Shown here piece after piece: positions 1 through 8,192 of a stretch of 39,281 bases of DNA. Within the stretch, counting starts at the first letter, position 1. The number at the start of each line of letters is the position of its first letter. Under the pieces are notes generated by a model. That model saw nothing but the letters and a program-made list of their open reading frames with translations. It had not been told where the DNA came from and did no database searches. A program made the position numbers and the translations under genes. Origin of the DNA: an uncultured Ruminococcus sp. (GTDB lineage: Bacteria > Bacillota > Clostridia > Lachnospirales > Lachnospiraceae). Location: contig CAJFGR010000020.1 of assembly GCA_904377845.1 (NCBI GenBank), positions 1 through 39,281 on the forward strand. Direction: 5' to 3'.

Positions 1-327
1 GATCGCAATGATGATAAATCCGAGCAGAATATAAGATTTCGCATTGATCTTAAAGTTACGGAAGAACTTCGGTCCGGCAATAAAGCCGACAGACGTAACA
101 AAACAGATAAGTCCCAGATCCTGAAACATTCCCAGGCCTTCGACCAGAGCTTCATCATGTCCGAGGAAATGACCGAATACCAGGGCGACAAGCAGCACGC
201 CTGCCGTCCCCAGCTCGACCCCTTTGATCGTAATGCTTCCCACAAGATAGCCGATGGTGGCTACAAGGAATAAGACCATCAGGGTTTCCCCCATTACACT
301 TTCCTGAAACCAGTTAACTAAAAACAT
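1..327 (-). CDS. AspT/YidE/YbjL-type permease, N-terminal part (cut by window edge)
   Basis: Only the first 109 codons are inside the window; the gene runs off base 1. The translation starts MFLVNWFQESVMGETLMVLF and has hydrophobic segments at about residues 14-32, 42-58 and 70-85, with the signature VGSITIKGVELGTAGVLLVA. That is the first repeat of the permease family that includes the aspartate:alanine antiporter AspT and E. coli YidE/YbjL. Its ATG lies 14 bp downstream of the fumarate reductase flavoprotein stop on the same strand, with a GAAAGGGAGAG-type ribosome site, so it is the last visible gene of the redox operon. A dicarboxylate or amino-acid (aspartate, fumarate, succinate) exchange role fits the context, but the substrate is inference. 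Confidence 0.75.
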   Translation of the reverse strand, partial: MFLVNWFQESVMGETLMVLFLVATIGYLVGSITIKGVELGTAGVLLVALVFGHFLGHDEALVEGLGMFQDLGLICFVTSVGFIAGPKFFRNFKINAKSYILLGFIIIAI

Positions 328-341
328 TTTCTCTCCCTTTC

Positions 342-1943
342 CTATCTCTCATGTCTTGCATACTTCGGAAGAAGGAGCGGGGATACATCACCGGTGTCAA
401 TTCCTGCCTTTTTTAACTCCTCAGCGTATGCCTGAATGTGATCCAGATTCATATTACCCAGCTCTACATTCTTCGCTTTCGCAGCGGCAGCCTTACCTGC
501 ATTGCGTCCAAATACGATGATATCCAGAAGCGAGTTGCCCATCAGACGGTTTCTTCCATGAATACCGCCGACAGCCTCTCCTGCTACAAGCAGGTTGTCG
601 ATTACTTTTGTAAATCCGTCTCCGCCGATCTCAAGTCCGCCGTTCTGGTAGTGCAGTGTCGGGTATACAAGAATCGGAAGTTTTCTCATATCGATATCAT
701 ATTTCATGTACATACGGAGCATCGCCGGGATCCGTTTCTCGATCGTTCCCGGTCCGCCGATCATCTCGATCATCGGAGTATCAAGCCATACGCCGCTTCC
801 AAGCGGTGTGTTCACGCCCTTGCCGCGCGCTGTACACTCGCGGATAATGCCTGATGCAGCCACGTCACGTGTCTCCAGCGGATGCATGAACGCCTCACCG
901 TCCACGTTTACAAGCTGTGCACCTACGGAACGTACTTTCTCTGTTACGAGTGCGCCGAAAATCTGGGACGGGAATGCAACTCCTGTCGGGTGATACTGGA
1001 TCGTGTCCTGATACAGGAGCGGAGCTCCCATACGGTATCCGAGGATCAGACCGTCTGCTGTAGCGCCATAGTGGTTTGAAGTCGGGAATCCCTGATAATG
1101 CATACGTCCCGCACCGCCTGTAGCGATGATAACCGTCTTAGCCTTTGCAACAAGGTAATCTTCTGTCTCCAGGTTCTGAAGAACCGCTCCTGCCACCTGG
1201 CCTCTGTCATCTCTGATCAGTTCTACTGCTACAGTGAACTCAGCAACCGGGATCTGGCGGTTTAATACTTCATCGCGGAGTGTACGCATGATCTCAGCTC
1301 CGGAGTAATCCTTGCAGGCGTGCATTCTCTTTCTGGATGTTCCGCCGCCGTGTGTTGTGATCATACGGCCTGTCTCATCCTTATCAAACATAACACCCAG
1401 CTCATTGAGCCATTTGATCGCATCCGGCGCTTCCATAACAAGACGTCTTAAGAGTTCCGGTCTTGCGGCAAAGTGTCCGCCTCCGAATGCATCCAGATAA
1501 TGCTGTACAGGAGAATCATTCTCTTTGTCGGCAGCCTGGATACCGCCCTCTGCCATCATCGTGTTGGCATCGCCGATACGGAGTTTTGTCACGATCATGA
1601 CATTGGCTCCCGCCTCATTTGCCTCGATGGCTGCAGACGCACCTGCGCCGCCGCCGCCGATAACGAGTACGTCAACGTCATAGTCTACTTTGTTAATATC
1701 AACCTTATCTGTGAGCAGACGGCTGTTGGAGTGGAGCAGATGAACCAGCTCCTTCGGCGCCTTCTGTCCTTTGTTCGGTCCTACTTTGATCTCTGCAAAT
1801 GCTTCTTCCCTGTAATCAGGATGGAACTCCTTAAGGAGAGCATCTTTCTCATCCGCCGTCATTCGTCTCGGCTCTACACCCAGACGCTGTGCTCTGGTGG
1901 CCTCCACTTTTTTTACGGATTCCATCATTTCCGGTGTAAACAT
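342..1943 (-). CDS. frdA: Fumarate reductase/succinate dehydrogenase-type flavoprotein subunit
   Basis: A 533-residue flavoprotein of the FrdA/SdhA/NadB superfamily, predicted to reduce fumarate to succinate in the cytoplasm. The FAD dinucleotide motif GGGGAG is at residues 96-101, a substrate-domain motif HGGGTSRKRMHA at about 199-210, HPTG follows mid-protein, and the C-terminal active-site region reads GRNRLMGNSLLDIIVFGR. Where classical FrdA/SdhA has the His that binds FAD covalently (RSHTVAAEGG) this protein has DANTMMAEGG, so the position is Asn (N127), as in L-aspartate oxidases; FAD should be non-covalent. About 90 residues precede the FAD domain, longer than usual. There is no membrane anchor gene nearby, which suggests a soluble enzyme like the methanogen thiol:fumarate reductase TfrA. 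Ribosome site AAGGAGG; 19 bp after the Fe-S subunit. An alternative is another dicarboxylate dehydrogenase, but partner genes favour fumarate reductase. Confidence 0.88.
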   Translation of the reverse strand: MFTPEMMESVKKVEATRAQRLGVEPRRMTADEKDALLKEFHPDYREEAFAEIKVGPNKGQKAPKELVHLLHSNSRLLTDKVDINKVDYDVDVLVIGGGGAGASAAIEANEAGANVMIVTKLRIGDANTMMAEGGIQAADKENDSPVQHYLDAFGGGHFAARPELLRRLVMEAPDAIKWLNELGVMFDKDETGRMITTHGGGTSRKRMHACKDYSGAEIMRTLRDEVLNRQIPVAEFTVAVELIRDDRGQVAGAVLQNLETEDYLVAKAKTVIIATGGAGRMHYQGFPTSNHYGATADGLILGYRMGAPLLYQDTIQYHPTGVAFPSQIFGALVTEKVRSVGAQLVNVDGEAFMHPLETRDVAASGIIRECTARGKGVNTPLGSGVWLDTPMIEMIGGPGTIEKRIPAMLRMYMKYDIDMRKLPILVYPTLHYQNGGLEIGGDGFTKVIDNLLVAGEAVGGIHGRNRLMGNSLLDIIVFGRNAGKAAAAKAKNVELGNMNLDHIQAYAEELKKAGIDTGDVSPLLLPKYARHER

Positions 1944-1962
1944 GATCTTCCCTCCTTATTTC

Positions 1963-2586
1963 TCAATCTCTCTGTTGTTGTAAAGTTCCGTCATAATCAC
2001 CGTGATGGATCTCTTCCACACGTTTTGTAAGGTGTTTGGACTCCGGTGCAATGTATTTGCCTGTAAGTCTTCTTGCCAGTACTCCTACCATCGGGTGGGA
2101 GATCTCTGCCGGACATCTCACGGAGCAGCATCCGCATCCGATACAGTCAAATGACTCTTCCGCACATTTCTCAAACTCGCCGCGCTGCGCATACGCAATA
2201 TACTGCATTACGTTCAGATCCTGTGTGCAGGCCTTTGTGCAGGCGTTACAGCCGATGCAGCTGTAAATTTCCGGATAAAGATCCATCATAATTCTCTGCT
2301 CCGGTTTGATATCTTCAATGTCATAAGTTCTCTTGTCTGTCGGGAAGAACGGAACAGTTGCCACATACATTCCCTCTTCTACCTGGGTCTGACAGGCAAG
2401 GCAGGTCTTCAGCTCATTTTTGCCTTTGATCCTGTAAATTGTCGCACAGGCACCGCAGAAGCCGTGACGGCAGCCGCATCCTCTTTTCAGTGTATAGCCC
2501 GCGTATTCCATGGCTGTCATGATCGTCAGGTCAGCCGGCACACTGTATTTCTTACCGAAAAAATATACATTTACCATATTTTCCAT
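1963..2586 (-). CDS. frdB: Fumarate reductase iron-sulfur subunit (TfrB/FrdB-like)
   Basis: A 207-residue electron-transfer subunit. Residues 1-80 form a ferredoxin-like [2Fe-2S] domain with CGCRHGFCGAC (C37, C39, C44, C47) and a following Cys at 62/65. Two [4Fe-4S] motifs follow: CIGCNACTKAC at 110-120 and CIGCGCCSVRC at 148-158, in an HdrC-like arrangement. In TfrB of methanogens the same layout continues into an HdrB-like CCG domain; here the protein stops after the clusters and a separate hdrB lies upstream in the operon. It should hand electrons to the FrdA flavin. Start: ATG after GGAAAGGAAGAAATATC; a second in-frame ATG three codons in is possible. Only 19 bp separate it from frdA. Confidence 0.87.
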   Translation of the reverse strand: MENMVNVYFFGKKYSVPADLTIMTAMEYAGYTLKRGCGCRHGFCGACATIYRIKGKNELKTCLACQTQVEEGMYVATVPFFPTDKRTYDIEDIKPEQRIMMDLYPEIYSCIGCNACTKACTQDLNVMQYIAYAQRGEFEKCAEESFDCIGCGCCSVRCPAEISHPMVGVLARRLTGKYIAPESKHLTKRVEEIHHGDYDGTLQQQRD

Positions 2587-2603
2587 GATATTTCTTCCTT
2601 TCC

Positions 2604-2684
2604 CTAGTATTCATTCGGCATCTCATCGATTTCATCGCACCGAAATACCGGACCGTCTTTACATACATATTTTGAACCGATGTT
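2604..2684 (-). pseudogene. Out-of-frame 3' remnant of flxA
   Basis: Reading the minus strand from 2684 to the TAG at 2604-2606 gives NIGSKYVCKDGPVFRCDE..., the conserved end of the FlxA/PyrK-like family, in a frame different from the upstream flxA ORF. The original stop at 2604 would leave a normal 17-bp gap to the next gene, whereas the truncated ORF leaves 72 bp. Both facts say the ancestral gene ended here. Confidence 0.85.
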
Positions 2685-3384
2685 CGAGCTCCTCAAGGCC
2701 GGCCAGAGTAAACTTGATCATGATCGGAGGTCCGCAGATCAGTGCTGTCTTGTTTACATCGAATCCCAGTTCCTTCACGTAATTCGGCACAAATCCGACA
2801 TGGCCGTCCCAGCCTTCCTGCTCACGGTCAATTGTCAGGTGGACGTGTACGTCCGGAGCGTTCATCCATACTTCCTGGATTTCTTTTAACTGAACCAGAT
2901 CGTCGGCGGAACGGGAACCATAGACGATATCTACTGTGCCGTAGTCGTCACGGTTGTCCAGCACATAATTGATAACAGAACGCAGCGGCGCAAGTCCGAT
3001 ACCTCCGGCGATAAACAGCAGGTCTTTTCCTTTTAGTTTGTCCTCTACCGGGAAATGATTGCCGTACGGACCTCTGACCGTGATCTCGTCGCCCACTTCA
3101 AGACTGTGAAGATAATCTGTGAGCACTCCGCATTTCTTGATGCTGAATTCCTGATATTCTTTGTTGGTCGGCGAAGAAGTAATCGAAAACATACCTTCGC
3201 TGATTCCCGGTGCGCAGAGCATTGCACACTGTCCCGGCATATGCTCAAAAAGTTTGCCGCCCTCCGGAGCATTGACACGGAATGTTTTCACATCCGGCGT
3301 CTCCTCGCGGATGTCAGTGATCACGCCTACTTTCGGGATCAGGGTATCCAGTGTATAGTTTTTGTGACACGTACATTCACTCAT
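2659..3384 (-). CDS. flxA: FlxA-like FAD/NAD(P)-binding oxidoreductase subunit, 3' end lost by frameshifting deletion
   Basis: A ferredoxin-NADP reductase/PyrK-type flavoprotein, the NADH entry subunit of FlxABCD-HdrABC complexes. The FAD-binding barrel contains FSITSSP (about 66-72) and RGPYGNHFP (104-112); the nucleotide domain has AGGIGLAPLRS (126-136) and CGPPIM near the end. Family proteins finish with a [2Fe-2S] segment of the type KCGxGKCGRCNIGxxYVCKDGPVF. Here residues are native only to about GLEEL (229-233); then HRFKICM and a stop follow, while NIGSKYVCKDGPVF continues in another frame just downstream (2604-2684). About 20-25 codons holding three of the four cluster Cys are missing. 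The gene starts at the TAATG overlap with flxB, after AGGGAGGTG. As written the product should lack its [2Fe-2S] cluster and is probably impaired; an assembly or sequencing error is equally possible. Confidence 0.85.
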   Translation of the reverse strand: MSECTCHKNYTLDTLIPKVGVITDIREETPDVKTFRVNAPEGGKLFEHMPGQCAMLCAPGISEGMFSITSSPTNKEYQEFSIKKCGVLTDYLHSLEVGDEITVRGPYGNHFPVEDKLKGKDLLFIAGGIGLAPLRSVINYVLDNRDDYGTVDIVYGSRSADDLVQLKEIQEVWMNAPDVHVHLTIDREQEGWDGHVGFVPNYVKELGFDVNKTALICGPPIMIKFTLAGLEELEHRFKICM

Positions 3385-4424
3385 TACTTTTCACCTCCCT
3401 GTTTTGCAAATGCCTTGATAACTTTTACGATATTTAAGGATTCCGGACATTTCTCCACGCATCTTCCGCATCCCACGCAGGAATACATACCGTCGTTGTT
3501 GGCCGGGAAGTATACCAGCTTATGCATGAATCTCTGGCGGAATCTCTCTTTCTGTGATTTACGGTTATTACCGTGTGCCATCATCGTGAAATCCGAGTAC
3601 ATACAGGAATCCCAGCAGCGGTATCTCTGCACGCCGTTCTTCCCTGTATCATAATCCTTGATGTCATAACACTGACAGGTCGGGCAGACAAACGTACAGG
3701 TGCCGCACGCAAGACACGGTTTGTACAGTTCGTCCCAGAGCGGATCCTCAAATTTCTCCATAAGCACGTCTCCGTTCCACCCCTCGAGAGAGAGATGCGT
3801 GTACGGAAGCTGCTCCACAATTCCGCGGATCGCTTCTTTTTCTTTCTCAACAGTCTCGTCTGCGTCTGCATCCTCCGTGAGCAGGTCGGCAACAGCTTTC
3901 GTAAGTGCCTCGCCTTTTTCTGTAAGTGCTTTCCAATACAGATCCTCTCCGATCATCCATGTAGCAACATCTGCAGCCGGTTCTGCCGCATCAATGCCGA
4001 ACACCTTACAGAAGCAGGTTTCCTCCGGCTCATGGCAGGCAAGAGCAACGATCGTGCCGTGGTCTCTTCTGGCCGCATAGAATGTATCAAGCGGATCCAC
4101 AAGAAATACTTTGTCCAGCACCTCCACGCCTCTCACGTCGCAGGCCTTCATTCCGAATACGACAAAATCCTGCTCTTTCAGCGCTTCCGGCTCAATATTG
4201 ATCTTCTTTCCGTCCCTGACACAGGTATAGAGTGTCTCACTCTGCGGGAAGAAAGCATCTTTCGGAGATTTTACTGTTTTTAACGTATCGATATCAACCT
4301 GGGCATCCTCAGACCATGCGGCAAAGTTTACCTGGCCTTCGTTTCTTACCGGAAGATATAATTCCTGTTCTGCGGCAATTTTCTGAAATAATGCCGTCAG
4401 ATTTTCTTTCGCTATCTTATACAT
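3384..4424 (-). CDS. flxB: FlxB-like 4Fe-4S dicluster subunit (hydrogenase/sulfite reductase beta-like)
   Basis: A 346-residue electron-transfer protein similar to the AsrA/HydB-type subunit of sulfhydrogenases and anaerobic sulfite reductases. The N-terminal 235 residues are the family's cofactor-free domain, with CACDVRG-like and CHEPEETCFC cysteine patches at about 95 and 130-139. Two [4Fe-4S] motifs follow: CLACGTCTFVC at 237-247 and CVGCGRCVEKC at 316-326. It should pass electrons between the FlxA flavin/NADH site and the rest of the Flx-Hdr assembly. It overlaps flxC by 13 bp and flxA by 1 bp (TAATG), typical of translational coupling. Start ATG at 4424 lies after AAAGGGG; no truncation seen. 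Confidence 0.85.
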   Translation of the reverse strand: MYKIAKENLTALFQKIAAEQELYLPVRNEGQVNFAAWSEDAQVDIDTLKTVKSPKDAFFPQSETLYTCVRDGKKINIEPEALKEQDFVVFGMKACDVRGVEVLDKVFLVDPLDTFYAARRDHGTIVALACHEPEETCFCKVFGIDAAEPAADVATWMIGEDLYWKALTEKGEALTKAVADLLTEDADADETVEKEKEAIRGIVEQLPYTHLSLEGWNGDVLMEKFEDPLWDELYKPCLACGTCTFVCPTCQCYDIKDYDTGKNGVQRYRCWDSCMYSDFTMMAHGNNRKSQKERFRQRFMHKLVYFPANNDGMYSCVGCGRCVEKCPESLNIVKVIKAFAKQGGEK

Positions 4425-5386
4425 ACATTATCCCCTTTCTGCCACAATTCCCGGCTCTGCGTCTTCAGCGGAGTTCTCGGCTCAAGGTCAGCACCCGCCT
4501 GATATTCTCCATAGAGCTCGTTGATATCTTTGATAAATTTCCGGTTGAACAGGTGAAGCCGGATCCCCTGCGGACAGACTCTGCTGCACTCGCCGCAGTC
4601 CGTACATCTTCCCGCTACATGGAATGCGCGGATGATGTGGAACATCTTTTCCTCAAAGGAATCTACATTCGCCTTCTGTGCGCTGTCAAACTTGTTGCTG
4701 TCAAACACACATTTGCGGCAGCTGCAGGCCGGGCATACATTACGGCAGGCATTGCAGCGGATACATTTGCTCAGTTCTTTCTGGAAGAATGCAAATTTCT
4801 CTTCCGGGCTCATAGCCTCAATCTTTTCTACTTCCGCAAATCTGTCTGCGTCTTTTGTCTCTTTGGACTCGCCGATGATCTCGTCAAATACCATGTGGTC
4901 TTTGCCCTTGCATACATGGCATCGCTCAAGCATAGCGTCTGTGTACGCACAGCTCTTCTCTCCATAGATCGTATCGATCGTAAGTGTCTCTGCTTCGTCT
5001 TCGATCTCTGCACCGGAGATGCTCTTGATACCTTTGATCCCCATAGCTTTGATCTTCTCGATGTCAAGCTTTCCTTTGCATCCCACACCGATGATATACG
5101 CTTTGTCTCTGTCCACACGGTGCTCTTTCATCAGCTCCTGGAAGCTGTATGTATCACATGGTTTTAAGCATACAAGCGTCTTACCTTCCAGTTTGGAAGC
5201 CTCGATCATATATTTGCTCAAGTTTGCTCCGCAGAATCCGTTGTACACGAAATCCGCAAAGTCTTCTTCTTTCTCAAAGTAAGCCGGTTCCGGATTGTAA
5301 GGCAGGTCCCCGGCTTTCCATCCGAGCACTCTTGCCACGGTTCCGTCGGCCAGAAGCTCTTTTGCGCGGTTGATTAATTCCTGCAT
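4412..5386 (-). CDS. flxC: FlxC-like Fe-S subunit (coenzyme F420 hydrogenase/dehydrogenase beta-related)
   Basis: A 324-residue protein. The N-terminal half carries the FrhB/CoF420 dehydrogenase-type motifs GFCGANLSKY (50-59), KPCDTYSFQEL and GVGCKGK (101-106), then ERCHVCKG near 155-161. Ferredoxin motifs are CIRCNACRNVC (208-218, followed by PACSC) and CTDCGECSRVC (261-271). This pair of consecutive, partly similar Fe-S genes (FlxC and FlxB) is characteristic of FlxABCD loci. It overlaps the MvhD-like gene by 13 bp; ribosome site TTGGAGG is inside that gene. An electron-wire role is inferred from family and context. Confidence 0.83.
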   Translation of the reverse strand: MQELINRAKELLADGTVARVLGWKAGDLPYNPEPAYFEKEEDFADFVYNGFCGANLSKYMIEASKLEGKTLVCLKPCDTYSFQELMKEHRVDRDKAYIIGVGCKGKLDIEKIKAMGIKGIKSISGAEIEDEAETLTIDTIYGEKSCAYTDAMLERCHVCKGKDHMVFDEIIGESKETKDADRFAEVEKIEAMSPEEKFAFFQKELSKCIRCNACRNVCPACSCRKCVFDSNKFDSAQKANVDSFEEKMFHIIRAFHVAGRCTDCGECSRVCPQGIRLHLFNRKFIKDINELYGEYQAGADLEPRTPLKTQSRELWQKGDNVCIR

Positions 5387-5817
5387 CTTAAATCCTCCAA
5401 TCTTACGTTTTTGCCGAGGGATGTGATCTTGTCCACAAACTCATGCATTGTCTGTGAGAACTTCGCACCCTCTGCGGCTGATACCCACTCCACGCGGGTA
5501 CGGCCGTTTTCCACTCCGATGTAATCAAGCATGGAGAAGAGAAGTGTCATACGTCTTCTTGCGTAGAAGTTACCGGAAGTATAATGGCAGTCTCCCGGAT
5601 GGCATCCGCACATGATAACACCGTCCGCTCCCCTTTCAAACGCTCTTAAGATGAACATCGGATTGACACGGCAGGAGCAGGGAACGCGGATGATCTTGAC
5701 GTCCGCCGAGTAGGTCATACGGCTGCTTCCCGCGAGATCCGCTCCGGCGTAGCTGCACCAGTTGCAGCAGAACGCCACGATCTTTGGTCTGAATTCTTCA
5801 TTCTTTTCTATCGACAT
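5374..5817 (-). CDS. flxD: MvhD/FlxD-like [2Fe-2S] electron-transfer subunit
   Basis: A 147-residue MvhD-family protein that links an electron donor module to HdrA. Cysteine patches are CCNWC (17-21), PCSCR (46-50) and CGCHPGDC (70-77), matching the family's conserved set. A longer reading upstream to 5916 is open, but the start at 5817 is preferred: GCGGAGGTAGATGCGAT precedes it, the length then matches MvhD (about 140 aa), and the extra residues would lie wholly inside hdrA. It overlaps the hdrA end by 10 bp. In methanogens MvhD couples hydrogenase to Hdr; here, with no hydrogenase genes, it should couple the FlxABC NADH module. Confidence 0.87.
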   Translation of the reverse strand: MSIEKNEEFRPKIVAFCCNWCSYAGADLAGSSRMTYSADVKIIRVPCSCRVNPMFILRAFERGADGVIMCGCHPGDCHYTSGNFYARRRMTLLFSMLDYIGVENGRTRVEWVSAAEGAKFSQTMHEFVDKITSLGKNVRLEDLRCRN

Positions 5818-7796
5818 ATCGCATCTACCTCCGCTAGAATCTGTCTGTTCGAGAATCCCTGCAGGTCCATTGCTCCGGACGGACACGTTACGGTACAAGC
5901 ACCGCATCCCTGACAAAGCGCATCGTTTACAACTGCAATACGTCTTGTCTCACGGACTCCGTGATCATTCACCTCTTTATCTTCGTAGGTGATCGCTCCA
6001 TACGGGCACACATTTGCACACTGGGAACATCCGTTACACAGGAGTTCATCAGAATGTGCCGTACAAGGATTGGTCAGCAGTTTATCTTTGGCAAGAAGTC
6101 CGATTGCCTTCACAGCAGCCGCTCCTGCCTGAGATACAGTCTCCGGGATATCTTTCGGTCCCTGACATACACCGGAAAGGAAGATGCCGGCTGTCGGTGA
6201 CTCTACCGGACGAAGTTTTGCATGGGCCTCTGTGAGGAAGTTGTTCGTATCGATACTTGCTGTCAGCATAGTAGCGATCTTTCTTACATCCGGGTTCGGC
6301 TCGATCGCTGCTGCAAGAACAACCATATCTGCCTCTTTTAAGATCTGTTTGTTATCCAGAAGGTCAGCGCCCTGAACGAGCAGCTTTCCGTTGGGCTGCG
6401 GAATGACTTTTCCGACTTGTCCCTTGATGTAGTTTACCCCGTAGTCTTCTACGGCTCTGCGGTAGAACTCATCGAAGTTCTTGCCCGGTGTTCTCACATC
6501 AATATAGAAAACAGTTACATTTGTATCCGGATACTTATCGCGGATAAGCATTGCATGTTTTGCTGTGTACATACAGCAGACCTTGGAACAGTAGCTCTTT
6601 CCTCTGTCGTCTGCGCAGCGGCTTCCAACGCACTGGATAAATACCATTTCCTTCGGAGCTTTTCCGTCAGAGAGACGCTCCAGATGTCCGCCTGTCGGTC
6701 CTGCTGCGTTCATGATACGCTCCAGCTCGAGAGATGTGATGACATCCTTGCTCTGGCTGTATGCATACTCATCATATTTGTCAAGTTTGATCATATCGAA
6801 GCCTGTTGCCACAACGATAGCTCCGTATTTCTCTGTTACGATCTCATCGATCTGATCGTAGTCGATAGCGCCTGCCTGGCACACTTTTGAGCAGATACCA
6901 CATTTTCCGGTCTTGAACTTGATGCAGGCATCACGGTCGATAACCGGAACGTTCGGAACTGCCTGTGCGAACGGTGTGTAAATCGCACTTCTCGTACTTA
7001 AACCGCGGTTGAACTCGCTCGGTGTCTTCTTGCTCGGGCATTTTTCCTGACATACACCGCAGCCTGTACATTTATTCATATCCACGCTTCTTGCTTTTTT
7101 ACGGATCTCAACTGTGAAATCCCCAACGAAACCGGATACGCTCTCTACTTCACTGTATGTATAGATATTGATGAGCGGATGTGCGTTCACTTCTCCCATC
7201 TTCGGCGTCAGAATACATGACGAACAGTCCAGTGTCGGGAATGTCTTGTCAAGCTGTGACATTCTTCCGCCGATACTCGGTGTCTTCTCAACAATATCAA
7301 CCGGATATCCCGCCTCTGCAATGTCAAGCGCTGTCTGGATACCTGCAATACCTCCGCCGATTACGAGCGCTCTCTTTGTAACACGGCTCTCGCCCGGCTT
7401 AAGCGGTGCGTCCAGATTTACTTTCGCTACTGCCGCACGCATCAGGATGACAGCTTTTTCTGTCGCTTCCTCAATATCTTTGTGAATCCATGAACAGTGC
7501 TCACGGATATTTGCGATCTCTACCATATACGGGTTAAGTCCCGCTCTCTCCGCTGCGTTTCTGAATGTCGTCTCATGCATACGCGGAGAACATGAACAGA
7601 CGACAAGTCCGGTCAGATGTTTCTCTTTGATGGCTTTCTGGATCTTCTCCTGTCCTGCCTCGGAACACATATACTGATAGTCCTCGGCGTGGACAACTCC
7701 CGGCTCGTGGAGCGCCATCTCAGCGACTTTCTTTACGTCTACCGTGGCTGCGATATTGGATCCGCAGTGGCAGACAAATACTCCTATCCTCTGCAC
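5808..7796 (-). CDS. hdrA: HdrA: FAD and Fe-S heterodisulfide reductase subunit A (bifurcating flavin)
   Basis: A 662-residue HdrA. An N-terminal domain with FVCHCG (7-12) and VCSCSP (66-71) precedes the FAD Rossmann motif VIGGGIAGIQTALDIAEAG (145-163). The HdrA cluster residues CSSC (191-194) follow, then CTGCGVCQEKC (243-253), CIKFKTGKCGICSKVC (291-306), QCVGSRC and YCSKVCCM in the thioredoxin-reductase-like part, and two C-terminal [4Fe-4S] motifs at 587-597 and 628-638 that in known HdrA enzymes deliver low-potential electrons to ferredoxin. Full-length for the family. It starts with GTG at 7796, preceded by AGGAGGTGAT, a perfect anti-SD match, 6 bp after hdrC. In HdrABC-MvhD systems this flavin performs electron bifurcation; that it does so here is inference. 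Confidence 0.92.
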   Translation of the reverse strand: MQRIGVFVCHCGSNIAATVDVKKVAEMALHEPGVVHAEDYQYMCSEAGQEKIQKAIKEKHLTGLVVCSCSPRMHETTFRNAAERAGLNPYMVEIANIREHCSWIHKDIEEATEKAVILMRAAVAKVNLDAPLKPGESRVTKRALVIGGGIAGIQTALDIAEAGYPVDIVEKTPSIGGRMSQLDKTFPTLDCSSCILTPKMGEVNAHPLINIYTYSEVESVSGFVGDFTVEIRKKARSVDMNKCTGCGVCQEKCPSKKTPSEFNRGLSTRSAIYTPFAQAVPNVPVIDRDACIKFKTGKCGICSKVCQAGAIDYDQIDEIVTEKYGAIVVATGFDMIKLDKYDEYAYSQSKDVITSLELERIMNAAGPTGGHLERLSDGKAPKEMVFIQCVGSRCADDRGKSYCSKVCCMYTAKHAMLIRDKYPDTNVTVFYIDVRTPGKNFDEFYRRAVEDYGVNYIKGQVGKVIPQPNGKLLVQGADLLDNKQILKEADMVVLAAAIEPNPDVRKIATMLTASIDTNNFLTEAHAKLRPVESPTAGIFLSGVCQGPKDIPETVSQAGAAAVKAIGLLAKDKLLTNPCTAHSDELLCNGCSQCANVCPYGAITYEDKEVNDHGVRETRRIAVVNDALCQGCGACTVTCPSGAMDLQGFSNRQILAEVDAICR

Positions 7797-7802
7797 CTGT
7801 TA

Positions 7803-8192
7803 TCACCTCCTGTATCTTCTGAGTGCACTTACGAGAAGCTGCTGCGGTGTATCGGGATCTACAAGTTCCGGGATCTCGTCCGCCAGCAGATAGTTCTGGC
7901 CTCTCTCACGCACAACGATCTGTCTTGCAGCGTCGATCAGCTTGCCCGGCTTTACATCGCGCGGACATCTCTCTACGCAGGCAAAGCAGGAGAGACATTT
8001 CCAGAGTGATTTTGATTTAACCAGAGATTCTATGTCCTCATTGATCACGTAAGAAACGAACTGGTGCGGTTTGATATCCATTTCGTTGTAGGAAGGGCAG
8101 GAAGCGGAACATTTACCGCATTTCATGCATTTCAGCGGATTCACGCCGCTGATCTCTTTGATCATCTCTGCGCGACTGTGTTCTGTTTTCAC
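7803..8192 (-). CDS. hdrC: HdrC: 4Fe-4S heterodisulfide reductase subunit C
   Basis: A 129-residue ferredoxin-like protein with two [4Fe-4S] motifs, CMKCGKCSASC (22-32) and CLSCFACVERC (66-76), flanked by the HdrC helical context. It relays electrons from HdrA to HdrB. It starts with GTG at 8192 inside a GTGA overlap with hdrB, with AGAGGAGGTGG upstream. Length and cluster spacing are normal for bacterial HdrC. Confidence 0.9.
   Translation of the reverse strand: MKTEHSRAEMIKEISGVNPLKCMKCGKCSASCPSYNEMDIKPHQFVSYVINEDIESLVKSKSLWKCLSCFACVERCPRDVKPGKLIDAARQIVVRERGQNYLLADEIPELVDPDTPQQLLVSALRRYRR

Noticed and set aside
3581-3892. Arg-rich open frames antisense or out of frame within the Fe-S genes
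   Set aside because: Shadow frames of GC-skewed codons; low-complexity composition and no ribosome site.
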